From: Brachyspira hampsonii
GTDB lineage: Bacteria; Spirochaetota; Brachyspiria; Brachyspirales; Brachyspiraceae
Reading direction: 5' to 3'
Assembly: GCF_002214805.1 (NCBI RefSeq)
Contig: NZ_CP019914.1
Location: 1,116,001-1,180,000, forward strand
DNA: 64,000 nt
Shown here: piece after piece, positions 52,743 to 60,672 of the stretch
How the letters are laid out: each line of letters opens with the position of its first letter
Numbering within the stretch: the stretch's first letter is position 1
The notes under the pieces: model-generated
What the model was told of the DNA's origin: nothing
Database searches by the model: none
Seen by the model: only the letters and a program-made list of their open reading frames with translations
Program-made: the position numbers and the translations under genes

Positions 52743-54371
52743 ATGAAAATTAATATTGAAAACTTAATAAACAATAAAACCTTTTTTGAAAAAAACAATA
52801 TAGAAATACCAAAATATGATATAAAACAAATTAGAAAAAATACAAATGAAAAACCAACTTGGATTCATTTCGGAGCTGGTAATATATTCAGAGGTTTTGT
52901 TGCGAGAATAGCGGATACTATTTTAAATGATAATGTTATAAATACTGGTATAATAGCTGTCGATACACATGCTGCTGGAAGAGATGATGATTATGAAATG
53001 CTTGAAAAAGTTTATAAGCCTTTCGATAATCTCACTCTTTTAGCATCTATTAAAAGTGATGGGAATATAGATAAAAAAGTTATAGGAAGCATTACTGATA
53101 TACTTCATGCTGATTTTATCAATTATTATGAAGAATTAAAAAAAATATTTATATCAGATTCGCTTCAAATAGTAAGTTTTACTATAACAGAAAAAGGTTA
53201 CTCTATAAAAGATTCTAATGGTAATTATAATAAAATAGTTGCTTATGATATTGAAAATGAACCTAAAAAAGCAAAAAATATTATGAGTATTGCTTGTGCT
53301 ATGCTTCTAGAAAGATATAAAAACGGAGCTTATCCTATAGCAATGCTTAGTATTGATAACTGCTCTAATAATGGAGATAAATTAAAAGATTCTATTATTG
53401 AAATAGCTAAGGAATGGGTAAAAAAAGGTTTCGCTGACAATGGATTTATAGAATATCTTGAAGATAATAAAAAAGCTGCTTTTCCTTTTAGTATGATTGA
53501 CAAAATTACTCCTAGACCTTCTGAAATTATCTCAAAAAAACTTGAGAGTATAGGGCTTGAAGATATGCAGATATTCAAAGTAGGACATAATCCTATGGCT
53601 GCTTTTGTAAATGCTGAAGTGCCTGAATATTTAGTTATTGAAGATTTATTTCCAAACGGCAGACCTGATTTAAATAAAGCAGGAGTATATATTACAGACA
53701 GAGAAACTGTAAAAAACTCTGAAAAAATGAAAGTTACTACTTGTTTAAATCCTCTTCATACATCTTTAGCAATATTCGGCTGTCTTTTAGATTATGATTT
53801 TATATATAATGAAATGAAAGACCCTATATTAAAAAAGTTGGTTGAAAAAATAGGCTATGATGAGGGCATGAAAGTAGTTATTAATCCTAAAATCTTAAAT
53901 CCAATGGACTTTATAAAAGAGGTTATAGAAGAAAGACTAGTTAATCCGTATATACCAGATTCTCCTAAAAGAATAGCAACAGATACTTCACAAAAAATAC
54001 CTATCAGATATGGAGAAACTTTAAAATCTTATGTAAAAAACGGACTTGATACTTCTTCTTTAATTGGAATACCTATAACAATAGCAGCTTGGTTTAGATA
54101 TTTAATGGGAATAGATGACAAAGGAAATACTATGGAAATAAGTCCTGATCCTATGCTTGAAGAATTGCAGAAACATATAAAAAACATAAAATTTAAAGAT
54201 GTAAATAGTGTAGGAGATAATTTAAAGCCTATACTATCAAACAAAATTATATTTGCTTGTGATTTATATGATGAAAAAATAAATCTAGGAAACAGAATAG
54301 AAGAATATTTCAAAGAAATGATAATAGGTGTAAATGCAGTCAGAGAGTGCTTAAACAAATATATTAAATAA
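52743..54371 (+). CDS. uxuB: fructuronate reductase (mannonate oxidoreductase)
   Basis: 542 residues of the long-chain mannitol dehydrogenase family. It reduces D-fructuronate to D-mannonate with NADH. The Rossmann-type start is THWIHFGAG-like (WIHFGAGNIFRGFVARIADT, about 39-58). The catalytic region around DKITPRPSEI and KVGHNPMAAFVNAEVPEYLVIEDLFPNGRP is well preserved. It is about 55 residues longer than E. coli UxuB (486), as in the anaerobe-type branch. It leads a uxuB-uxuA unit with its own promoter; the gap to uxuA is 19 bases. Confidence 0.9.
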   Translation: MKINIENLINNKTFFEKNNIEIPKYDIKQIRKNTNEKPTWIHFGAGNIFRGFVARIADTILNDNVINTGIIAVDTHAAGRDDDYEMLEKVYKPFDNLTLLASIKSDGNIDKKVIGSITDILHADFINYYEELKKIFISDSLQIVSFTITEKGYSIKDSNGNYNKIVAYDIENEPKKAKNIMSIACAMLLERYKNGAYPIAMLSIDNCSNNGDKLKDSIIEIAKEWVKKGFADNGFIEYLEDNKKAAFPFSMIDKITPRPSEIISKKLESIGLEDMQIFKVGHNPMAAFVNAEVPEYLVIEDLFPNGRPDLNKAGVYITDRETVKNSEKMKVTTCLNPLHTSLAIFGCLLDYDFIYNEMKDPILKKLVEKIGYDEGMKVVINPKILNPMDFIKEVIEERLVNPYIPDSPKRIATDTSQKIPIRYGETLKSYVKNGLDTSSLIGIPITIAAWFRYLMGIDDKGNTMEISPDPMLEELQKHIKNIKFKDVNSVGDNLKPILSNKIIFACDLYDEKINLGNRIEEYFKEMIIGVNAVRECLNKYIK

Positions 54372-54390
54372 ATTAAGGAGAAATTCTATT

Positions 54391-55458
54391 ATGATAATGA
54401 CTTTAAGATGGTTTGGAAAGAATTTTGATTCTGTTACTCTAAAACAGATTAGACAAATACCCGGAGTAAAAGGAGTTATAACAACTTTATATGATAGTAA
54501 GGTTGGAGAAGTTTGGAAAGAAGAAGATGTACAAAAATTAAAAAAAGAAGTTGAAGAATCTGGATTAAAAATATACGGCATAGAAAGTGTAAATATACAT
54601 GATGACATAAAAATAGGTTTGCCTAGCAGAGATAAATATATAGAAAACTACATAAAAACATTAGAAGTTTTGGGAAAAAATGGAATTAATTTAGTATGTT
54701 ATAACTTTATGCCTGTATTTGACTGGACTAGAAGCGATTTAGCAAAAGTAAGACCAGATGGATCCACTGTTTTATCTTATGACCAAGATATAATAGATAA
54801 AATAGATCCGCAAAAAATGTTTGAACAAATTGATTCTAGTTCTAATGGATTTGTTTTACCGGGATGGGAGCCTGAAAGACTAAGCAGATTAAAAGATCTT
54901 TTTGAAATGTATAAAGATGTTGATGATGAGAAATTATTTGAAAATTTAAAATATTTCTTAAGTGCTGTAATGCCTACTTGTGAAAAATACAATATCAAAA
55001 TGGCTATACACCCTGATGATCCTGCTTGGCCTGTTTTCGGACTTCCTAGAATCATAGTTAATAAAGAAAATATTTTGAGAATGGTTAATAGTGTTAATAG
55101 TCCTTGCAACGGAGTAACTCTATGTGCTGGTTCTTTAGGTTCTAATCCTAAGAATGATATACCTGATATAGTAAGAAGTTTGAAAGGTAAAATTTTCTTT
55201 GCTCATGTTAGAAACCTAGAGCATACTGCCCCTGGAAAATTCCAAGAAGCAGCACATTTATCAAGCGACGGTTCTATGGATATGTTCGCCATTATGAAAG
55301 CATTTTATGATATAGGTTTTGAAGGACCTTTCAGACCTGATCATGGAAGAGCTATTTGGGACGAAGTATCTATGCCCGGATACGGACTTTATGACAGAGC
55401 ATTAGGTGCTGTTTATTTACAAGGTTTATGGGAAGCTATAGAAAAAATGAGTAAATAA
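54391..55458 (+). CDS. uxuA: mannonate dehydratase
   Basis: 355 residues. It dehydrates D-mannonate to 2-keto-3-deoxygluconate using Mn2+/Fe2+ in a xylose-isomerase-like barrel. Landmarks are MTLRWFGKNFDSVTLKQIRQIPGVKGVITTLYD at the N-terminus, MAIHPDDPAWPVFGLPRI with metal-binding His, VTLCAGSLGSNPKNDI, FFAHVRNLE and GPFRPDHGRAIW at the C-terminus. The length is somewhat shorter than E. coli UxuA (394) and matches Firmicutes-type enzymes. Ribosome site AAGGAG. Confidence 0.94.
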   Translation: MIMTLRWFGKNFDSVTLKQIRQIPGVKGVITTLYDSKVGEVWKEEDVQKLKKEVEESGLKIYGIESVNIHDDIKIGLPSRDKYIENYIKTLEVLGKNGINLVCYNFMPVFDWTRSDLAKVRPDGSTVLSYDQDIIDKIDPQKMFEQIDSSSNGFVLPGWEPERLSRLKDLFEMYKDVDDEKLFENLKYFLSAVMPTCEKYNIKMAIHPDDPAWPVFGLPRIIVNKENILRMVNSVNSPCNGVTLCAGSLGSNPKNDIPDIVRSLKGKIFFAHVRNLEHTAPGKFQEAAHLSSDGSMDMFAIMKAFYDIGFEGPFRPDHGRAIWDEVSMPGYGLYDRALGAVYLQGLWEAIEKMSK

Positions 55459-55474
55459 TTGAACATATATCATT

Positions 55475-55513
55475 AATGCAATACGGTTATAAAAATTATA
55501 ATTGTATTGCATT
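55475..55513 (+). terminator. hairpin between uxuA and uxaC
   Basis: AATGCAATAC (55475-55484) pairs perfectly with GTATTGCATT (55504-55513), followed by TGTTTTAATTT. A partial terminator or attenuator; no clear promoter follows before uxaC. Confidence 0.55.
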
Positions 55514-55540
55514 TGTTTTAATTTAAGAGGGATAAATATT

Positions 55541-56947
55541 ATGAGAAATTTTATGGATAAAGATTTTTTATTATACAATGACACATCTAAAATACTTTTT
55601 CATGATTATGCTTCAAAATGCCCTATATTTGATTATCATTGTCATTTGAGTCCTAAAGAAATTGCTGAAAATAAAAAATTTAAAAATCTTACTGAAATTT
55701 GGCTTTACGGAGATCATTATAAATGGAGAATGATGAGGGCAAATGGAATAGATGAGAAATTTATAACAGGAGATGCTGAAGATTATGATAAATTTAGAGC
55801 TTGGGTAAAAACTGTTCCTAATTTAATAGGAAATCCATTATATCATTGGAGTCATTTGGAGCTTCAAAGATATTTTGATATTTATGAAATTATAAATGAG
55901 GATAATGCTGATATAATTTGGAAAAAAGCCAATGAAAAATTACAGAATATGACAGTTAAAGATATTCTCAAAAAATTTAAAGTTCATACAATAGGCACTA
56001 CTGATGATCCAATAGATGATTTAGAATATCATAAATTAATCAGAGAAGGAAAAGCTCAAATAGGAAAAATTGATACAAATGTTGTTCCTTCTTTCAGACC
56101 AGACAAGGCAATTAATATAGAAATGCCGGACTTCAGCGAATATATAAAAAAGTTAGAAAAAGCAAGTTCTGTTAATATAAAAGATATAAAATCATTAGTT
56201 GAAGCTTTATACAAAAGAATAGATTATTTTAAAACTTTAGGCTGTGTATCAAGCGATTGTTCTTTGTCATTAGTGCCTTTTAATTTAGATGATGAAAATA
56301 ATATAGATACTATTTTCAAAAAAGCTATGAATAAAGAAAAATTGTCTTTAGAAGAAATAGAAAAATATAAAACATATATACTTATTAAATTAACTCAAAA
56401 ATATAAAGAATCAAATCTAGTTATGCAGATACATATTTCAGCTATGAGAAACAATAATGAAGTAATGTTTAAAAAACTAGGTGCTGATACTGGATATGAT
56501 TCTGTAGGAGATTCTAATATTATAGAAAAATTATCATCACTATTAAAAACTGCCAATAATAACGGAGGACTTCCAAAAATTATTTTTTATAGTCTTAACA
56601 ATAAAGATTATTATCCGCTTTCTACACTTATGGGCTGTTTTCAAGATGAAGGCATAAAAGGTAAAATGCAGCTTGGTTCTGCTTGGTGGTTCTTAGATAA
56701 TAAAGACGGAATGAAAGAGCAGTTAAAAGTGCTTGCAAACAGCGGTTCTTTAGCCTTATTTGTAGGAATGCTCACTGACTCAAGAAGTTTTCTTTCATAC
56801 TCAAGGCATGAATATTTTAGAAGAATACTATGCAATTTAATAGGAAAATGGGCAGAAGACGGCGAAGTGCCTAATAATATTAAATATTTAGGAAGTATAA
56901 TAGAAAATATATGTTTTAATAATTCTAATATTTACTTTAATAGTTAA
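55541..56947 (+). CDS. uxaC: glucuronate (uronate) isomerase
   Basis: 468 residues, like E. coli UxaC (470). It isomerises D-glucuronate to D-fructuronate. ATG 55541 is chosen over 55502 because GAGGG lies upstream and MRNFMDKDFLL is the family start. Amidohydrolase-fold landmarks are PIFDYHCHLSPKEIAEN with the HxH pair (about 27-43), ATIGTTDDP-like HTIGTTDDPIDDLEYH, and LGSAWWFLDNKDGMKEQL near the end. MLTDSRSFLSYSRHEYFRR is the C-terminal signature. Third enzyme of the cluster; it may be cotranscribed with uxuBA through the preceding hairpin. Confidence 0.94.
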   Translation: MRNFMDKDFLLYNDTSKILFHDYASKCPIFDYHCHLSPKEIAENKKFKNLTEIWLYGDHYKWRMMRANGIDEKFITGDAEDYDKFRAWVKTVPNLIGNPLYHWSHLELQRYFDIYEIINEDNADIIWKKANEKLQNMTVKDILKKFKVHTIGTTDDPIDDLEYHKLIREGKAQIGKIDTNVVPSFRPDKAINIEMPDFSEYIKKLEKASSVNIKDIKSLVEALYKRIDYFKTLGCVSSDCSLSLVPFNLDDENNIDTIFKKAMNKEKLSLEEIEKYKTYILIKLTQKYKESNLVMQIHISAMRNNNEVMFKKLGADTGYDSVGDSNIIEKLSSLLKTANNNGGLPKIIFYSLNNKDYYPLSTLMGCFQDEGIKGKMQLGSAWWFLDNKDGMKEQLKVLANSGSLALFVGMLTDSRSFLSYSRHEYFRRILCNLIGKWAEDGEVPNNIKYLGSIIENICFNNSNIYFNS

Positions 56948-57015
56948 GTATGATAAATTAAAATAAGTAATAATTTTTTTAATCTAAAAATAATAAAAAA
57001 TTTTACGGAGCATTT

Positions 57016-57642
57016 ATGTTTGAAAAATATATACAAAATAAAATTATACCTGTAGTAGTTGTAGAAAATGAAGAAGAGATAAGAAATATAGCCGAGCTTT
57101 GTTTGGAGTTTCTGCCTTCTATAGAATTGACACTTAGAACAGAATACGGATATAAAGCTTTAGAGATATTAGCAAAAGACTACCCTACTCTTCCAAGGGC
57201 AGCTGCTACTGTTTTAAATACAGAACAAGTTGATAAAATACTTGATTTAGGAACTAATTTAATAATAAGCCCGGGGTTTCAGCCTGTAATGTTGGAATAT
57301 GCTAAAACTAAAAAATATAATTATATACCGGGAGCTGCTACTCCTGCTGAACTTGAGCAGTGTTTAGCTTATGGGCATAAATATATAAAATTTTTCCATG
57401 CTGGTTTATTTGGAGGAATTAATTGGATAAAAAATATAGCTCCTGTTTATCAGCATACAGGTGTTAAGTTTATGCCTTTGGGTGGAGTAAGCATTGACAA
57501 TGTAAAAGAATATTTGCAAAACAAAAATGTATTTGCATGCGGAGGCTCTTGGCTTTGTCCTAGAAACTTGATGGAAGAGAAAAATTGGAAAGAAATAAAA
57601 AGAAGATTTGAAGAAGCTCATAATTTAATAAAAGATTTGTAA
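57016..57642 (+). CDS. eda: KDPG aldolase
   Basis: 208 residues. It cleaves 2-keto-3-deoxy-6-phosphogluconate into pyruvate and glyceraldehyde-3-phosphate, the last step of the pathway. Class I aldolase landmarks are IELTLRTEYGYKALEIL (about 35-51), PGFQPVMLEYA, PGAATPAELEQCLAYGHKYIKFFHAGLFGG with the Schiff-base Lys in KFFHA (KFFPA in most homologues), and FMPLGGVSIDNVKEYL. Ribosome site CGGAG. A terminator after it closes the cluster. Confidence 0.92.
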   Translation: MFEKYIQNKIIPVVVVENEEEIRNIAELCLEFLPSIELTLRTEYGYKALEILAKDYPTLPRAAATVLNTEQVDKILDLGTNLIISPGFQPVMLEYAKTKKYNYIPGAATPAELEQCLAYGHKYIKFFHAGLFGGINWIKNIAPVYQHTGVKFMPLGGVSIDNVKEYLQNKNVFACGGSWLCPRNLMEEKNWKEIKRRFEEAHNLIKDL

Positions 57643-57688
57643 AATTAATAAAACTTTTTTATTGTTTTTATATCAGCTTTTATATATA

Positions 57689-57744
57689 TAATAAGTGATT
57701 ATAAATTTATAAAAAATAAATTTGCATTCACTTATTATTTTTTG
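57689..57744 (+). terminator. terminator of the hexuronate cluster
   Basis: AATAAGTGA (57690-57698) pairs with TCACTTATT (57728-57736), inner AT pairing, then a T run. Confidence 0.7.
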
Positions 57745-57789
57745 TATAATCTATATATTGTAATTTTAATATAATAATAGGACAATAAT

Positions 57790-58380
57790 ATGATTAGTGA
57801 AGAAAATAAATATTTTTATAGTGCATTGAATAATATACAAAATAAAAAATACGATGAAGCTATTGATGATCTGATTAAAATTATAGAAATAGATCCTCAT
57901 AATTTAGATGCCTATCATAATTTAGCAAGAGTTTATTATGATATGGAAAATTACGACAAAGCAATAGATACATACAATAAATCTATAGAAATATATCCGC
58001 ATGACAGCGATACATATTATTACAGAGCAGAATCTTATTTAAACAAAAAAGATTATGATAAAGCTATAGAAGATTTAGAAAAAAGCATATTAAAAAATGA
58101 AGCGTATTCTGATGCTTATTATTTAATGTCTGTAGCTTATAGAAAAAAAAAGAAATATAAAAAGGCAATAAAATATTTAAAAAAAACATTAGAATTTAAT
58201 AATGAAGACTATATAGCATATTATGATCTATACAAACTCTATGGTATACTTTCAAATTATAAAAATGACGAAGCGATAAAAGAAAAATATTTACTAAAGT
58301 CTAAAAAATTCTTACAGAAATCTGCCGATTTAGGATATGAAAAAGCTATAGAAAAATTAAATAATGATGCAAGTAAATAA
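57790..58380 (+). CDS. cytoplasmic TPR-repeat protein
   Basis: 196 residues, no signal peptide. About four to five tandem TPRs fill the protein: KYDEAIDDLIKIIEIDPHNLDAYHNLARVYYDMENYDKAIDTYNKSIEIYPHDSDTYYYRAESYLNKKDYDKAIEDLEKSIL and onward, with the canonical A-x-x-Y-N/D-x-A-I spacing of 34 residues. The last 40 residues look Sel1-like (KKFLQKSADLGYEKAIEKL). It is a protein-interaction scaffold with unknown partner. It stands between two terminator-like hairpins and so is probably monocistronic. Confidence 0.85.
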   Translation: MISEENKYFYSALNNIQNKKYDEAIDDLIKIIEIDPHNLDAYHNLARVYYDMENYDKAIDTYNKSIEIYPHDSDTYYYRAESYLNKKDYDKAIEDLEKSILKNEAYSDAYYLMSVAYRKKKKYKKAIKYLKKTLEFNNEDYIAYYDLYKLYGILSNYKNDEAIKEKYLLKSKKFLQKSADLGYEKAIEKLNNDASK

Positions 58381-58407
58381 TAGTTTTTAAGTATTAAATA
58401 TCTAAAT

Positions 58408-58482
58408 ATAAAAATTGTGAGTGTATAGAAATTCGCCAAAGGCGGCTATACATTTTTAGCATACAATTTTTATTAGCAATAA
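58408..58482. repeat. solitary copy of the 82-bp hairpin unit
   Basis: The outer arms AAAAATTGT and ACAATTTTT and the end TATTAGCAATAAT match the 31.2-31.8 kb array (opposite orientation). The middle arm is GTGTATAG...CTATACAT, where the array has GTGTCTAG-type and CTAGACAT, both sides changed so that pairing is kept. The inner stem is CGCC-AAA-GGCG. Confidence 0.75.
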
Positions 58483-58558
58483 TAAAATAGCTTGCAATAT
58501 TATAAATATAAACTATTATATAAATGATAAGAATTATGATAAAAGGAGATTACAATAT

Positions 58559-59113
58559 ATGTCAAAAAAAGTTTTAGTACCTTTAGCTGAAGGAGTTGAA
58601 GAAATTGAAGTTGTAACAATTATTGATGTTTTAAGAAGAGCAAATATAGAAGTTGTAACTGCTTCTTTAACTGATAATTTAGAAGTAAAAGGAGCTCATA
58701 ATATTATAATAAAAGCAGACACTTCTTTTGAAAAAATAGTTAACTCTGATTTTGATGGTATAGCACTTGCAGGCGGTTACGGCGGAATGAATAATTTAAA
58801 AGATGATAAAAGAGTATTAGAAAAACTTAAAAATATGTATGAAGCTAAAAAATTAGTATCAGCAATATGTGCTTCCCCTATAGTGCTTGGAGAGGCTGGT
58901 GTTATTAAAGGAAAATACACTTGTTATCCTAGCTGTGAAAGTGCTGTTAAAGGCGGAGAATATGTAGAAAAAGATATTGTTGTATGCAATGATAATGTTA
59001 TCACTTCTAAAGGTCCTGCTACTACTGTATTTTTTGCTTTAGAGTTAGTTAAATATTTAAATGGTTCTAATGAAGAATTATCTAATGCTTTATTAGTTAA
59101 TCTAATAAAATAA
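58559..59113 (+). CDS. DJ-1/PfpI family protein
   Basis: 184 residues, matching the DJ-1 subgroup. MSKKVLVPLAEGVEEIEVVTIIDVLRRANIEVVTAS is the family start, with the conserved Glu near residue 18. FDGIALAGGYGGMNNL follows. The nucleophile elbow is VSAICASPIVLGEAG with Cys104, and TSKGPATTVFFALELV ends the domain. Members act as glyoxalase/deglycase or redox chaperones. Ribosome site AAAGGAG. It lies 77 bases after a hairpin repeat and has no partner gene. Confidence 0.9.
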   Translation: MSKKVLVPLAEGVEEIEVVTIIDVLRRANIEVVTASLTDNLEVKGAHNIIIKADTSFEKIVNSDFDGIALAGGYGGMNNLKDDKRVLEKLKNMYEAKKLVSAICASPIVLGEAGVIKGKYTCYPSCESAVKGGEYVEKDIVVCNDNVITSKGPATTVFFALELVKYLNGSNEELSNALLVNLIK

Positions 59114-59190
59114 TAAAAAGATATTGATTTTATTAATCTTTTATATATAGTATAACAATATATATAAAAGATTTTTTAAGGATTATAAAA

Positions 59191-60177
59191 TTGAAAGTTA
59201 TTATACCGGCAGCCGGAGAAGGCACTAGATTAAGACCTCACACAATTACAAAACCAAAACCAATACTTCCTATAGCAGGTTCTACAATTATAGATTTCAT
59301 AATGACTGAAATATCTTCAATACAGGATTTAGAAGAAGTAATATTTATAGTTGGATATTTAAAAGATAAGATGATTGAATATTTAACTGATAAATATAAA
59401 AATATAAAACTTAGATTCGTAGAACAAAAAGAGTACAAAGGTTTAGCTCATGCAATATCGCTTACAAAAGAATATATAAAATATGATGATAAAATATTTA
59501 TTATTTTGGGTGATACTATATTCAAATTAAATCTTTCAAATATAGTAAGCAAAAATGAAAACTCTCTCGGAGTATGCGAAGTTGACAATCCAAGCAGATT
59601 CGGAATAGCAATATTAAATGAACAAGGTATTATAACAAAATTGGTTGAAAAACCTCAAGAACCTATAGGCAATTTAGCTCTTACAGGAATGTATAATATA
59701 GTAAATACTAAAGAATTATTTGAAGCTATAGATTATATTATTAAAAATGATATAAAAACTAAAAATGAATATCAGCTTACAGATGCTTTAGAATATATGA
59801 TAAAAAACTCAATAATATTCAAAACATTCAAATTAGACGGCTGGTATGACTGCGGCGAAAAAGCCACTATGATAGAAACAAATAAATCTATTATTAAACA
59901 TGATATATTAAGTAAAGGTATAAAAGACACCGCTATAATACCTCCTGTATTTATAGATAAGGATGTAAAAATAGAAAATTCAGTAATAGGACCTTATGTA
60001 CATATTGGAAAGAACTCTAAAATAGAAAACTCTATAATAAAAAACTGCATTATATTTGAAGAAGTAAATATATCTAATGCCTTTATGGATAATTCTATAA
60101 TATCTGAAAAAGTTACATATAAAGGAAAAACTACTTCAATGGATATAGGAGCTTCTATAACCATAGAACAAAATTAG
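59191..60177 (+). CDS. sugar-1-phosphate nucleotidyltransferase
   Basis: 328 residues, starting at TTG (59191) with AAGGAT about 10 bases upstream. The N-terminal Rossmann-like domain has IIPAAGEGTRLRPHTITKPKPILPIAG (about 3-29), the NTP-transferase signature with the catalytic Arg and Lys. GDTIFKLNL follows and VEKPQEPIGNLALTGMYNI closes the active site. The C-terminal 80 residues form a short left-handed beta-helix of hexapeptide repeats (NSVIGPYVHIGKNSKIENSIIKNCIIF). The exact sugar (glucose or mannose) cannot be fixed. It has its own terminator. Confidence 0.85.
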   Translation: MKVIIPAAGEGTRLRPHTITKPKPILPIAGSTIIDFIMTEISSIQDLEEVIFIVGYLKDKMIEYLTDKYKNIKLRFVEQKEYKGLAHAISLTKEYIKYDDKIFIILGDTIFKLNLSNIVSKNENSLGVCEVDNPSRFGIAILNEQGIITKLVEKPQEPIGNLALTGMYNIVNTKELFEAIDYIIKNDIKTKNEYQLTDALEYMIKNSIIFKTFKLDGWYDCGEKATMIETNKSIIKHDILSKGIKDTAIIPPVFIDKDVKIENSVIGPYVHIGKNSKIENSIIKNCIIFEEVNISNAFMDNSIISEKVTYKGKTTSMDIGASITIEQN

Positions 60178-60198
60178 TATTTAATCTGAAATATTAAA

Positions 60199-60240
60199 AA
60201 GGAAGTTATCATTTATAAATAGATGACTTCCTTATTTTTT
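60199..60240. terminator. bidirectional terminator
   Basis: A 12-bp stem AAGGAAGTTATC (60199-60210) / GATGACTTCCTT (60222-60233) with one U-G pair, followed by a T run, between convergent genes. Confidence 0.75.
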
Positions 60241-60670
60241 ATAATGTAGCATTCATAAATCCCATTACAATAAATTGCAAAAAACTCACAAATAAAAATA
60301 TTCCCGTATCCATTATCAAAAGAGAATACGGATAATTAGTAAGCATCATTGAAAATCTTACCTTGTCTGCTATTATTAAAGATGAATATGTTAAAAATCC
60401 TACAAATAGTTTTATATGTTCTCTCAAAGGAATAAAATAAAAAAATACCATAAAAAATAATGCTATTAATAAACTTTGAATAAAAGAAAAAAACTCGGAG
60501 TAATAGAGCATTTTAATTCTATTATTCCAATTACGGACTCCGGGCAATATCTCTCTTCTATAATAAAATTTTTTAACCGATTGGAATTCTAATATAAATC
60601 TAGTAGCTAAAAATCTAACCACATAACAAGCCAAAACAAACTCTAAATATTTTACTATTATATTTTCCAT
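60239..60670 (-). CDS. unrecognised four-helix membrane protein
   Basis: 143 residues from ATG 60670 (TTG at 60676 is possible and would overlap the upstream stop). Four hydrophobic segments are visible, at about 8-26, 60-80, 87-105 and 118-138, with a positively charged loop KKFYYRREILPGVRNWNNRIK between the first two. It follows the spiro-SPASM gene by 2 bases and is probably cotranscribed with it. No family recognised. Confidence 0.55.
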   Translation of the reverse strand: MENIIVKYLEFVLACYVVRFLATRFILEFQSVKKFYYRREILPGVRNWNNRIKMLYYSEFFSFIQSLLIALFFMVFFYFIPLREHIKLFVGFLTYSSLIIADKVRFSMMLTNYPYSLLIMDTGIFLFVSFLQFIVMGFMNATL

Positions 60671-60672
60671 AA

